From contig MGVE01000016.1 of NCBI GenBank assembly GCA_001800315.1, forward strand, positions 52,444 to 116,443: 64,000 nucleotides of DNA. Direction: 5' to 3'. The stretch is from Elusimicrobia bacterium RIFOXYA2_FULL_47_53 (GTDB lineage: Bacteria; Elusimicrobiota; Endomicrobiia; Endomicrobiales; XYA2-FULL-47-53). Shown here piece by piece: positions 26,793 through 34,033 of this stretch. The notes under the pieces were generated by a model. The model was not told the DNA's origin. It did no database searches and saw only the letters and a program-made list of their open reading frames with translations. Position 1 is the stretch's first letter. Each line of letters starts with the position of its first letter. The position numbers and the translations under genes were made by a program.

Positions 26793-27010
26793 ATAGCAGA
26801 AAAAATTACAGCAAACTGCACTTGTCTATCAGTTGCTGTTTGAAAAATATTCTCACGATGCTTTCATATATGAAAACATCAATATATCTTTCTGCCTAAA
26901 AATGACTTCTCGCTATCGTCTATATATTGACAATATTTGGTTTTTTATGTATATTTACAAGCCTCAATGGCTTTGTTCTTTGTTATGTTTTTGGCTTTAT
27001 GTATCTTATA
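26793..27010. other. Gene-free AT-rich stretch before the tandem repeats
   Basis: Part of the 628-base gap between the barrel gene and tRNA-Val. A weak hairpin (ACAGCAAACTG pairing with CAGTTGCTGT, near 26810-26843) may end the upstream transcript but has only a short T-run. A perfect 14-base palindrome TTTCATATATGAAA lies at 26862-26875. Open frames here have no ribosome site or family signature. Confidence 0.5.
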
Positions 27011-27287
27011 GCAAACTCATTTTATTTCGTAAATGATATATGTTTCATCGTCTTGCCGTTTCATGTATTCTTTGACAAATGGGGATGTATTCGTAGTCGG
27101 TTGCAGTTCTTTGAAGTGCTGTATCTTGTATCTTTTGGCAAACTCATTTTATTTCGTAAATGATATATGTTTCATCGTCTTGCCGTTACATGTATTCTTT
27201 GGCAAATGGGGATGTATTCGTAGTCGGTTGCGGTTCTTTGAAGTGCTGTATCTTGTATCTTTTGGCAAACTCATTTTATTTCGTAGT
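27011..27287. repeat. Tandem direct repeat, 127-bp unit, two full copies and a partial third
   Basis: Units are 27011-27137 and 27138-27264, with about three differences between them, and a third copy begins at 27265 and stops near 27287. Each unit starts GCAAACTCATTTTATTTCGT. The partial third copy forms the left arm of the inverted repeat next to it. The near identity points to recent duplication. Confidence 0.92.
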
Positions 27288-27419
27288 GAGGAAACAAAAT
27301 TTCGAGCGAAGCGAGGGAATCTGATGTGATGTGTGGCATAGCCACATGAACGGAAGATTCTGAAGCTGCAGCCGAAATTTTGTTTCCGTAACAGAAATAT
27401 AAACGAGTTTGCCAAAAGA
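27258..27419. repeat. Long imperfect inverted repeat abutting tRNA-Val (MITE/REP-like element)
   Basis: The 47-base left arm (27258-27304) pairs with the right arm (27373-27419). The inner 15 bases (GGAAACAAAATTTCG against CGAAATTTTGTTTCC) match perfectly. The 68-base centre holds further dyads: TGTGGC-ATA-GCCACA (27332-27346), and GAATCT pairing with AGATTC. The right arm ends one base before the tRNA. No transposase is present, so a non-autonomous element or a large RNA hairpin is the likeliest reading. Confidence 0.85.
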
Positions 27420-27420
27420 T

Positions 27421-27494
27421 GCCCGGTTAGCCCAGTTGGTTAGAGCGCTTCCTTGACATGGAAGAGGTCACAGGTTCGAGTCCTGTATCGGGCA
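27421..27494 (+). tRNA. tRNA-Val (anticodon GAC)
   Basis: The acceptor arms GCCCGGT and ATCGGGC pair over seven positions, one being G-U. The anticodon stem CTTCC/GGAAG encloses TTGACAT, giving anticodon GAC. The T arm is ACAGG-TTCGAGT-CCTGT. The D arm has one C-A mismatch. The discriminator base is A and CCA is not encoded. An inverted repeat ends one base upstream, so its promoter must lie within or before that element. Confidence 0.96.
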
Positions 27495-27597
27495 TTATTT
27501 TATTACTCATATCGCCACTTCCGCAGCTTATTTTCCGCAATGGTCCAATCCTTCCGAAATACGCCTCGGATTATCATAATCCAGGGAAAAACCATAA

Positions 27598-29052
27598 ATG
27601 AAATTATCAGATAAAACCGTATCTTTTATAGACAAGATATTTTTTGAAGAACTCAGCACAAAAAACAAACGATTCAGAGTTTTGGAACTCCTACTCGTAA
27701 TTGTCATATTTTCTTTCGGAGTTCAGCAATGGTCAAACTTCTTCAATAAAGGGAATATATCCTTCACTTCGCTTGATTGGCGGCTTAACCATCTTTACTA
27801 TTCGGTTATTCACGACTCAGTCCAGGAAAATACAATACCTTACCATATTACAAAACTGCGCTATAACGAATGGAACACTGACAGATTCTTTTCAATCCCT
27901 GAAACCAATATCTCTCCGCAAGTATTACTGCTTAAATCAATGAATCTGGGCCGGTTCATTCATTTCAACGCGCTTTTGATGTATTTGATAGGTTTTATAG
28001 GATTGTTTTTGCTGAAGAGAAAGTACAGCCTCACGATAATACCGTTTTCCATTCTTTTCTTATTGTTCAATTTTAACGGCCATATCGTATCACATCTCGG
28101 GGCAGGGCATCTTTCCTGGTTCGGATACTTTTTTGTCCCATTGTTTTTCTACTATTTAACCGACCTTGTTGAACAAAAAAATATCCAACTGGCTTGCTTG
28201 AAGCTTGCCCTTATATCATTTTTCATGATTTTGCAGGGTTCCTTTCATATCTTTGTATGGTCGCTGCTTTTCCTTACGCTCGTAGGGTTGTTTAACGCTA
28301 AATATTTAAAACATGTGGCGCTTGTACTCATTCTTGCTTTCCTTCTATCGCTTTTCAGGATAGTTCCTGCGCTTATGTCGCTGCCCGAAATGGAAAGAGT
28401 CATAGAAATGGGGTATCCGACGATAACGATATTGCTGGACTCTTTAATAAGAATAAAAGACTGCACTTACAATCTTATGAGTCCCGCGGTATTCACTTTT
28501 CACTGGTGGGAGTATAACAATTACATTGATATTCTCGGACTTTTTATTTTGCTATATTTCGGCATTTATGTAAGGATTACAAATAGCGATCGTGGGTTCA
28601 AAGAGATGGACATACCAATGACAATTTTTTTCCTGGCTTCGCTGAGCTATTTTTATTCCGCGGTCGCGGGGATAAAGCTGCCTTTTGTAGGATTTGAAAG
28701 GGTTCCTTCAAGATTCCTCGTAATTCCCGTAATCGCACTCACAATAATATCAACTGTCAAAATGCAGGAACATATCCATATTTTCAAAACCAATGTTCTC
28801 ACGAGGTTTCTTGCGCTTATCGGAGTGGCCTACCTTCAATATACTCTTGTAGCTGTTCATCTAAAGTTATGGGGGGTTGAAAAGATGGAAACCCTATGGC
28901 CTCTTGGCCCGGGATATATCGCAAACATAATCTCAAAAACAGATCCCGCTTATTTCCTCGGGCTTCAGATATCAACGCTTGTTTCTTTAATAACTTTTGT
29001 TATAATATCACTGTTGATTATAAAATCAACCATCCGGAGAGAAAATAATTAA
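27598..29052 (+). CDS. Polytopic membrane protein, probable GT-C-type glycosyltransferase or related
   Basis: A 484-residue protein with about ten or more membrane segments (for example LLLVIVIFSFGVQQW, LLMYLIGFIGLFLLK, FFMILQGSFHIFVWSLLFLT, LVSLITFVIISLLII). Loops are short apart from one after the first segment (about 45-105). This layout, with a long first extracytoplasmic loop, is typical of GT-C enzymes and YfhO-like proteins, but I see no decisive catalytic motif. The stop is directly followed by the start of a GT2 gene, as in systems that attach lipid-linked sugars. The flanking sequence is AT-rich compared with the core genes. Confidence 0.72.
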   Translation: MKLSDKTVSFIDKIFFEELSTKNKRFRVLELLLVIVIFSFGVQQWSNFFNKGNISFTSLDWRLNHLYYSVIHDSVQENTIPYHITKLRYNEWNTDRFFSIPETNISPQVLLLKSMNLGRFIHFNALLMYLIGFIGLFLLKRKYSLTIIPFSILFLLFNFNGHIVSHLGAGHLSWFGYFFVPLFFYYLTDLVEQKNIQLACLKLALISFFMILQGSFHIFVWSLLFLTLVGLFNAKYLKHVALVLILAFLLSLFRIVPALMSLPEMERVIEMGYPTITILLDSLIRIKDCTYNLMSPAVFTFHWWEYNNYIDILGLFILLYFGIYVRITNSDRGFKEMDIPMTIFFLASLSYFYSAVAGIKLPFVGFERVPSRFLVIPVIALTIISTVKMQEHIHIFKTNVLTRFLALIGVAYLQYTLVAVHLKLWGVEKMETLWPLGPGYIANIISKTDPAYFLGLQISTLVSLITFVIISLLIIKSTIRRENN

Positions 29053-29784
29053 ATGAACTATATTCTTTTAGCGGCTTATAACGAGGCCCAGAACCTGCCG
29101 GAATTATTCAAAGATTTCAGAAACCAAAACTGGAATTTTGAGTACAAAGTGATTTTGGTGAACGACGGTTCTACCGACGACACAAAGAAAATAATAGAGG
29201 GGTTTCAATCTTCCCTGCCTGTCATTCTCATCAACCACGAAAAGAACAAGGGCCTCGGCCAGGCGCTTCTGACGGGATTTTCGTATTTAAACGGTAAACT
29301 GCGGGACAACGATACCGTAACTGCGCTTGATGCCGACAATACGCATCCGGCCGACAGAATAACGCAAATGCTTGAAAAAAATGCCGCCGGAGCCGATATT
29401 ATAATAGCTTCCAGATACTGCGGCAATACCGAGCAGCTCGGGCTTGCCCTGCACAGAAAAATGCTTAGCTTTTGCGCCAGCACGCTGCTTCGCCTGGTTT
29501 GGGGAATAAAAGGCGTTCGGGACTATTCATGCGGCTATAGGATGTATTCAGGCAGGATATTGAACAAATTATTCAGGAAGTACGGTAATCGGCTTATAGA
29601 GGAAAAGGGGTTTGCCTCAACGCTTGAGCTGCTGCTTAAAGCAAGCACGGTTGGCGATAAATTCGCGGAGATACCGTTCACGCTGAGGTACGATAAAAAA
29701 CTCGGAAAAAGTAAAATGAGGATATTCAGAACCATTTTCAGATATTTCGCCTTAATGTGGAACATCAAGAGAGCCGGTTCCTGA
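29053..29784 (+). CDS. Glycosyltransferase family 2 (dolichol-phosphate-mannose-synthase-like)
   Basis: A 243-residue GT-A fold enzyme. It starts with ILLAAYNEAQNLPEL, has VNDGSTDD (nucleotide-binding Asp) and ALDADNTHP (metal-binding DxD-like motif), and later SRYCGN and RDYSCGYRMY as in polyprenyl-phosphate sugar synthases. No C-terminal membrane segments are present. It starts on the base after the stop of the polytopic membrane protein, so the pair probably makes and then transfers a polyprenyl-linked sugar. The sugar and the acceptor are unknown. Confidence 0.9.
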   Translation: MNYILLAAYNEAQNLPELFKDFRNQNWNFEYKVILVNDGSTDDTKKIIEGFQSSLPVILINHEKNKGLGQALLTGFSYLNGKLRDNDTVTALDADNTHPADRITQMLEKNAAGADIIIASRYCGNTEQLGLALHRKMLSFCASTLLRLVWGIKGVRDYSCGYRMYSGRILNKLFRKYGNRLIEEKGFASTLELLLKASTVGDKFAEIPFTLRYDKKLGKSKMRIFRTIFRYFALMWNIKRAGS

Positions 29785-29797
29785 CCGCAGCAAATAT

Positions 29798-29826
29798 TTG
29801 CAAGAATATATAAAAAATGCTATTTT
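29798..29826 (+). promoter_or_regulatory. Probable promoter of thrS, giving a near-leaderless mRNA
   Basis: TTGCAA (29798-29803), a 17-base spacer and TATTTT (29821-29826). Transcription would start near 29833, about six bases before the thrS ATG, which has no ribosome site. Confidence 0.5.
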
Positions 29827-29838
29827 AAGCAGACTAAT

Positions 29839-31590
29839 ATGGAAAACAAACCTGAAACCGAACTTGACACTCTGCGCCACTCCACGGCCCATTTAATGGC
29901 CGCCGCGGTTATGCAGTTATTCCCGGAAACGAAAGTTGCCATAGGCCCGTCCATTGAAGACGGATTTTACTACGACTTTGACCGGCCCACCCCGTTTACA
30001 CCGGAAGACCTTGAAAAGATAGAGCAGAAAATGAAGGAAATCGCAAAGGGCAACCACCCGTTTGTCTGCACCACGAAATACAAACACGAGGCGGTTGAAT
30101 ATTTCAAATCAATAAACGAAAAATACAAACTGGAAATTCTTCAGGAGATACCCGACGACAAGGTGACCTTTTACCAGAGCGGGGATTTTCTTGACCTCTG
30201 CCGGGGGCCTCATGTCGGCTACACCAGCAAAATAAAACATTTCAAGCTCCTTTCCGTGGCCGGCGCCTACTGGCGCGGGGATGAAAAGCGCGAACAGCTT
30301 CAGCGTATATACGGCACGGCGTTCAGCACAAAGGAAGAACTCGCGGAATACCTGAACAAGCTTGAGGAAGCAAAAAAGCGCGACCATAGAAAACTCGGCA
30401 AAGAGCTCAATCTTTTCTCAGTAAACGAGGAAGTGGGCCCCGGGCTTGTGCTCTGGCACCCGAAAGGCGCCAGAATCCGCATGATAATAGAGGATTTCTG
30501 GAGAAACCAGCACCTCGCCAACGGCTATGACTTAACCTACACGCCTCATATAGGAAGAAGCAATCTCTGGGAAACCAGCGGCCATCTCGGATTCTATAAA
30601 GAAAACATGTACGCGCCGATGCAGATTGACGGACAGGACTACTTTGTCAAGCCGATGAACTGCCCGTTCCATATAATGATATACAATAACGCGCTTTACT
30701 CCTACCGCGACCTACCGCTGAGGTGGGCTGAACTCGGAACGGTTTACCGTTATGAAAAGAGCGGAGTCCTGCACGGATTGATGAGAGTAAGGGGATTTAC
30801 TCAGGATGACGCGCATCTTATTTGCGCACCGGAGCAGATGCCCTCTGAAATCAGGCGCGTCCTCAGATTCTGCCTGGACATGCTTAAAGCGTTTGGTTTC
30901 AGCCAATACAATATTTATGTGGCGACCAAGCCCAAAAAAGATTCCGTCGGCGACGACAAGAGCTGGGCGGACGCTACGGTCGCCCTGCAGGAAGCGGTAA
31001 AAGCCGAGGGGCTGGACTGCGTTATTGACGAAGGCGGCGGCGCTTTCTACGGGCCGAAGATAGACATTAAGATAAAAGACGCCATAGGCCGTGAATGGCA
31101 GTGTTCAACCATACAGTTTGACTTTAACGAACCGGAACGCTTTGACATGACCTATGTGGACAAAGAGGGGAAGAAAGTCCGCCCCTACATGATTCACCGC
31201 GCGCTCATGGGTTCGCTGGAACGCTTTTTCGGAGTGCTTGTTGAGCACTACGCAGGCGCTTTTCCGGCCTGGCTTGCCCCCGAACAGGCAGTGATAATGA
31301 ATATTACCGAAGGCCAGATAGAGTACGCGAAATCCATAGCGGCGAAGATGAAAGCCCTGGGCTTAAGGCCGCGCGTTGACGACAGAAACGAAAAGATCGG
31401 GCTTAAAATACGCGAGGCGAGCATGGCCAAAGTGCCCTATATACTTGTCGTAGGCGACAAAGAAAAAGAAGCCAATACCGTAAGCGTAAGAGCCAGAGGC
31501 AACCTGGATCTCGGCGCCAGGCCGGTGGAGGCGTTTATTCAGGAGCTTGCAAAAGAAGCCGCTTACCCTTTGATTAACGCTGAAATTTAG
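29839..31590 (+). CDS. thrS: Threonine--tRNA ligase lacking the N-terminal TGS domain
   Basis: A 583-residue class II synthetase that charges tRNA-Thr. The editing domain starts at once ([13 protein letters not shown], then [10 protein letters not shown] and DLCRGPHV). The catalytic core includes the zinc-ligand region [28 protein letters not shown] and [11 protein letters not shown]. The anticodon-binding domain closes the protein ([15 protein letters not shown]). Typical bacterial enzymes have ~640 residues with an N-terminal TGS domain; here residue 1 lies just before the editing domain, so TGS is absent. No upstream in-frame extension would supply it. A promoter sits directly before the ATG. 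Confidence 0.96.
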   Translation: MENKPETELDTLRHSTAHLMAAAVMQLFPETKVAIGPSIEDGFYYDFDRPTPFTPEDLEKIEQKMKEIAKGNHPFVCTTKYKHEAVEYFKSINEKYKLEILQEIPDDKVTFYQSGDFLDLCRGPHVGYTSKIKHFKLLSVAGAYWRGDEKREQLQRIYGTAFSTKEELAEYLNKLEEAKKRDHRKLGKELNLFSVNEEVGPGLVLWHPKGARIRMIIEDFWRNQHLANGYDLTYTPHIGRSNLWETSGHLGFYKENMYAPMQIDGQDYFVKPMNCPFHIMIYNNALYSYRDLPLRWAELGTVYRYEKSGVLHGLMRVRGFTQDDAHLICAPEQMPSEIRRVLRFCLDMLKAFGFSQYNIYVATKPKKDSVGDDKSWADATVALQEAVKAEGLDCVIDEGGGAFYGPKIDIKIKDAIGREWQCSTIQFDFNEPERFDMTYVDKEGKKVRPYMIHRALMGSLERFFGVLVEHYAGAFPAWLAPEQAVIMNITEGQIEYAKSIAAKMKALGLRPRVDDRNEKIGLKIREASMAKVPYILVVGDKEKEANTVSVRARGNLDLGARPVEAFIQELAKEAAYPLINAEI

Positions 31591-31619
31591 TTGACATAAC
31601 ATAAAAATACTTATATAAT
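31591..31619 (+). promoter_or_regulatory. Consensus sigma-70 promoter of the infC operon
   Basis: TTGACA (31591-31596) and TATAAT (31614-31619) match the consensus exactly with a 17-base spacer. The -35 box begins on the base after the thrS stop. Transcription should start near 31626, leaving a leader of about 150 bases before infC. Confidence 0.93.
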
Positions 31620-31631
31620 CTCAATATCTTA

Positions 31632-31737
31632 AAGAAGCCGTCCCGGCTCACCTCCACCTTAAGGGAAGAGGTCATTAAATAAACTATATTATTATTTTAT
31701 TTTTTCGGGATGGCATTGCGCGCCAATCCCTTTTTTT
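31632..31737 (+). promoter_or_regulatory. infC leader with a putative transcription attenuator
   Basis: The leader holds three stems in order: AGCCG/CGGCT (near 31636), ACCTC/GAGGT (near 31651-31674), and an intrinsic terminator, GGGAT...ATCCC with GGC/GCC inside, followed by seven T (31707-31737). The terminator lies between the promoter and infC, so full-length transcription must read through it. This is the layout of attenuated translation-factor and ribosomal-protein operons. The ligand or effector is unknown. Confidence 0.7.
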
Positions 31738-31779
31738 ATTTCATTTGGCCGAAAGCAGCCGGCCAGGAGGAGGACTACC

Positions 31780-32292
31780 GTAGATAAGAGAGTTCGTATC
31801 AACAATTACATCAGAGTTGGACAGGTAAGGCTCATTGACGAAGACGGCACGCAGGTTGGCATTAAGTCCATTCAGGAAGCGCTGAAACTGGCTCAGGAGA
31901 GGGGAAAAGACTTAGTTGAAATCGCCCCGCTGGCCAACCCGCCGGTCTGCAAGGTACTGGATTTTTCAAAGTACCGCTACGAGGAAGACAAAAAAGCCAG
32001 GGACGCCCGCAAAAAGCAGAAGGGCGGCCATTTAAAGGAAGTCCGCGTAAGGCCGAGAATCTCAGAGCACGACCTTGAGATCAAACTGCGCCACGCCAAG
32101 GATTTCCTGGCTGAATTCAATAAAGTTCAGGTAACCATTGTATTCATGGGCAGAGAGAACCAGCACAAGGACCTCGGATACGCCCTCGGAGAGAAAATCA
32201 AAGGGTTACTTATTGAATACGGCGACCTTGAGGGAAGGCCTTCCTCTTTCGGAAACCGTATTATAATGACTTTCATACCGAAAAAGAAATAG
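31780..32292 (+). CDS. infC: Translation initiation factor IF-3, non-canonical start codon
   Basis: A 170-residue IF-3 with RINNYIR and RLIDEDGTQVGI at the N-terminus, LVEIAPLANPPVCKVLDFSKY in the middle, and the C-terminal domain (KEVRVRPRISEHDL, GREN, GRPSSFGNRIIMTF). It blocks premature subunit joining and checks start codons. No ATG, GTG or TTG lies in frame near the conserved N-terminus. A strong AGGAGGAGG (31765-31773) points to GTA at 31780-31782 as the start. Other bacteria also use rare codons (ATT, ATC, ATA) for infC, which lets IF-3 repress its own synthesis. GTA itself is unusual. Confidence 0.93.
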   Translation, partial: VDKRVRINNYIRVGQVRLIDEDGTQVGIKSIQEALKLAQERGKDLVEIAPLANPPVCKVLDFSKYRYEEDKKARDARKKQKGGHLKEVRVRPRISEHDLEIKLRHAKDFLAEFNKVQVTIVFMGRENQHKDLGYALGEKIKGLLIEYGDLEGRPSSFGNRIIMTFIPKKK

Positions 32293-32361
32293 TCCGTTAA
32301 CACGGAAAATAATAACACAACCGGCTCCGGCTATACCTTAGCCAGCCGACAGGAGGCATTG

Positions 32362-32559
32362 ATGCCTAAAATGAAAAGCCACAGCGGAGCAAAAAAGAGA
32401 TTCTCTTTCACAAAAAACGGGAAGATTAAACACAAAAAAGCGGGGTTAAGGCACCTTATGTCGGGAATGAAACCGGCCCGCGGCAGAAAACTCCGCCACC
32501 AGGCGGTTCTTTCGCCCATAGAGACCAACGCTATAAAGAAATTTCTTCCTTACGGTTGA
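32362..32559 (+). CDS. rpmI: 50S ribosomal protein L35
   Basis: A 65-residue basic protein beginning MPKMKSHSGAKKRF, the family signature, with KHKKAGLRHLM and a C-terminal KKFLPYG. AGGAGG lies eight bases before the ATG at 32362; a TTG three bases earlier is also in frame. It lies between infC and rplT, the standard order. L35 is a late-assembly protein of the large subunit. Confidence 0.98.
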   Translation: MPKMKSHSGAKKRFSFTKNGKIKHKKAGLRHLMSGMKPARGRKLRHQAVLSPIETNAIKKFLPYG

Positions 32560-32628
32560 AACAGAAGCGGTTCACGGCAGTCGGCATAAAACAAATACAA
32601 ACCTTATTGGATTTAAAGGAGCGATTCA

Positions 32629-32994
32629 ATGCGCGCAAAGAGTGTAGTCCACACAAGACAGAAAAAGAAAAAATATTTTAGATTGGCAAAGGGTTATTAC
32701 GCCACAAAGAAAAACAGATGGCGCATGACTATTCAGCAGCTTGAAAAATCCCTCCGCTACGCTTACGAGGGAAGAAAGGACAAGAAAGGCGACTACAGGC
32801 AGATGTGGATCATGCGCCTGAACGCCGCCGCCAGGGAAGAGGGCCTTTCATACAGCCGCTTTATTGCCGGGCTTAAGAAAGCCAATGTTTCCATAGACCG
32901 CAAAATACTCGCCGACATAGCTGTCCGCGACGCGGCCGCTTTTAAACAGCTCGCTGAGCTCGCGAAGTCTCAACTCACCGCGGCGCAGAAATAA
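32629..32994 (+). CDS. rplT: 50S ribosomal protein L20
   Basis: A 121-residue protein with the long basic N-terminal helix of L20 (VHTRQKKKKYFRLAKGYYA) and the globular C-terminus (LNAAAREEGLSYSRFIAGLK). It binds 23S rRNA early in assembly and in several bacteria represses this operon by binding its own leader. AAGGAG precedes the ATG. The family usually has 115-120 residues. Confidence 0.98.
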   Translation: MRAKSVVHTRQKKKKYFRLAKGYYATKKNRWRMTIQQLEKSLRYAYEGRKDKKGDYRQMWIMRLNAAAREEGLSYSRFIAGLKKANVSIDRKILADIAVRDAAAFKQLAELAKSQLTAAQK

Positions 32995-33003
32995 GAGAGT
33001 TTA

Positions 33004-34026
33004 ATGTTAGATAAACTGCAGAATATTCTGGCTGAAGCTGAAAAAACAGCAGGCCTCATAACGGACGCGCAGGAGCTTGAGAAACTCAAGCTCGCTATTC
33101 TCGGAAGAAAGGGAACCTTAACCGAGATACTGCGCGGCCTTTCTGTTTTGCCTATTGAGGAAAGAAAGAAGGCCGGCGAGAGGGCCAATGCCGTAAGAGA
33201 ACAGCTTGAATCCCTTATTGATTCCAGGCTCTCGGAATTAAAGCGCAAAGCCCTTGCCGAGAAACTTCTTAAAGAGAAGATTGACATAACCCTTCCCGGG
33301 CTGCCGCTTCCCAACGGACACTTTCACCCGATACGCCAGACCTTAGACGAGATGACTGGGATTTTTGAATCTCTGGGCTTTAAAACAGCCGAGGGACCGG
33401 AAATTGAGACCGACTGGTATAATTTTGAAGCGTTAAATATTCCCAGAGACCATCCGGCCCGGGATTCACAGGATACTTTTTACCTTCAGGATGACGACAG
33501 GCTTCTGAGAACGCACACTTCTCCCGTGCAGGCTCGGGTTATGGAAAAAACACAGCCTCCCGTAAGAATAATCGCTCCCGGGCGGGTTTTCCGGAACGAA
33601 GCCACCGACGCGACCCATTCTGCCATTTTCCATCAGGTTGAAGGGCTTTATGTGGACAAAAATGTGACCTTTGCCGACCTAAAAGGTACTTTGACGCTTT
33701 TTGTGCACAGGTATTTCAGCCCCGAGATTGGCATTCGCTTCAGGCCTTCTCATTTTCAGTTCACCGAACCTTCTGCGGAAGTTGATATACAGTGCATTAT
33801 CTGCGGCGGCAAAGGCTGCCGGGTATGCAAAAATACCGGCTGGCTTGAGATGCTCGGCTGCGGAATGGTGCATCCCAATGTATTCAGGTCGGTTAAATAC
33901 GACCCGAAGCTTTACACGGGATTTGCCTTCGGCATCGGCGTTGAACGCTTCGCCATGCTTAAATACGGCATTGACGACATGAGGCTGTTCTACGAGAACA
34001 ACCTCCAATTTTTAAGGCAGTTCTGA
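33004..34026 (+). CDS. pheS: Phenylalanine--tRNA ligase alpha subunit
   Basis: A 340-residue class II synthetase subunit. An N-terminal coiled coil (about 1-85) binds tRNA. The catalytic core has GHFHPIRQTLDEM, the motif-2 region RVFRNEATDATHSAIFHQVE and the motif-3 region GFAFGIGVERFAMLKYGI. A Cys-rich insert (CIICGGKGCRVC) is typical of the bacterial subunit. It starts nine bases after rplT, within the infC operon. Confidence 0.98.
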   Translation: MLDKLQNILAEAEKTAGLITDAQELEKLKLAILGRKGTLTEILRGLSVLPIEERKKAGERANAVREQLESLIDSRLSELKRKALAEKLLKEKIDITLPGLPLPNGHFHPIRQTLDEMTGIFESLGFKTAEGPEIETDWYNFEALNIPRDHPARDSQDTFYLQDDDRLLRTHTSPVQARVMEKTQPPVRIIAPGRVFRNEATDATHSAIFHQVEGLYVDKNVTFADLKGTLTLFVHRYFSPEIGIRFRPSHFQFTEPSAEVDIQCIICGGKGCRVCKNTGWLEMLGCGMVHPNVFRSVKYDPKLYTGFAFGIGVERFAMLKYGIDDMRLFYENNLQFLRQF

Positions 34027-34033
34027 CCCGCTT

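Noticed and set aside
27011-27287. CRISPR-like array
   Set aside because: The repeat unit is 127 bases with no unique spacers, and no cas genes are present.
26833-27329. Short overlapping open frames over the tandem repeats (67-98 codons)
   Set aside because: They arise from the repeated 127-bp unit, have no ribosome site, odd composition rich in Phe, Leu and Cys, and no family pattern.
31738-31790. Frameshift or missing base at the infC start
   Set aside because: The conserved frame is intact through the whole gene and a strong ribosome site fits GTA, so a non-canonical start is the simpler reading; a base error cannot be fully excluded.
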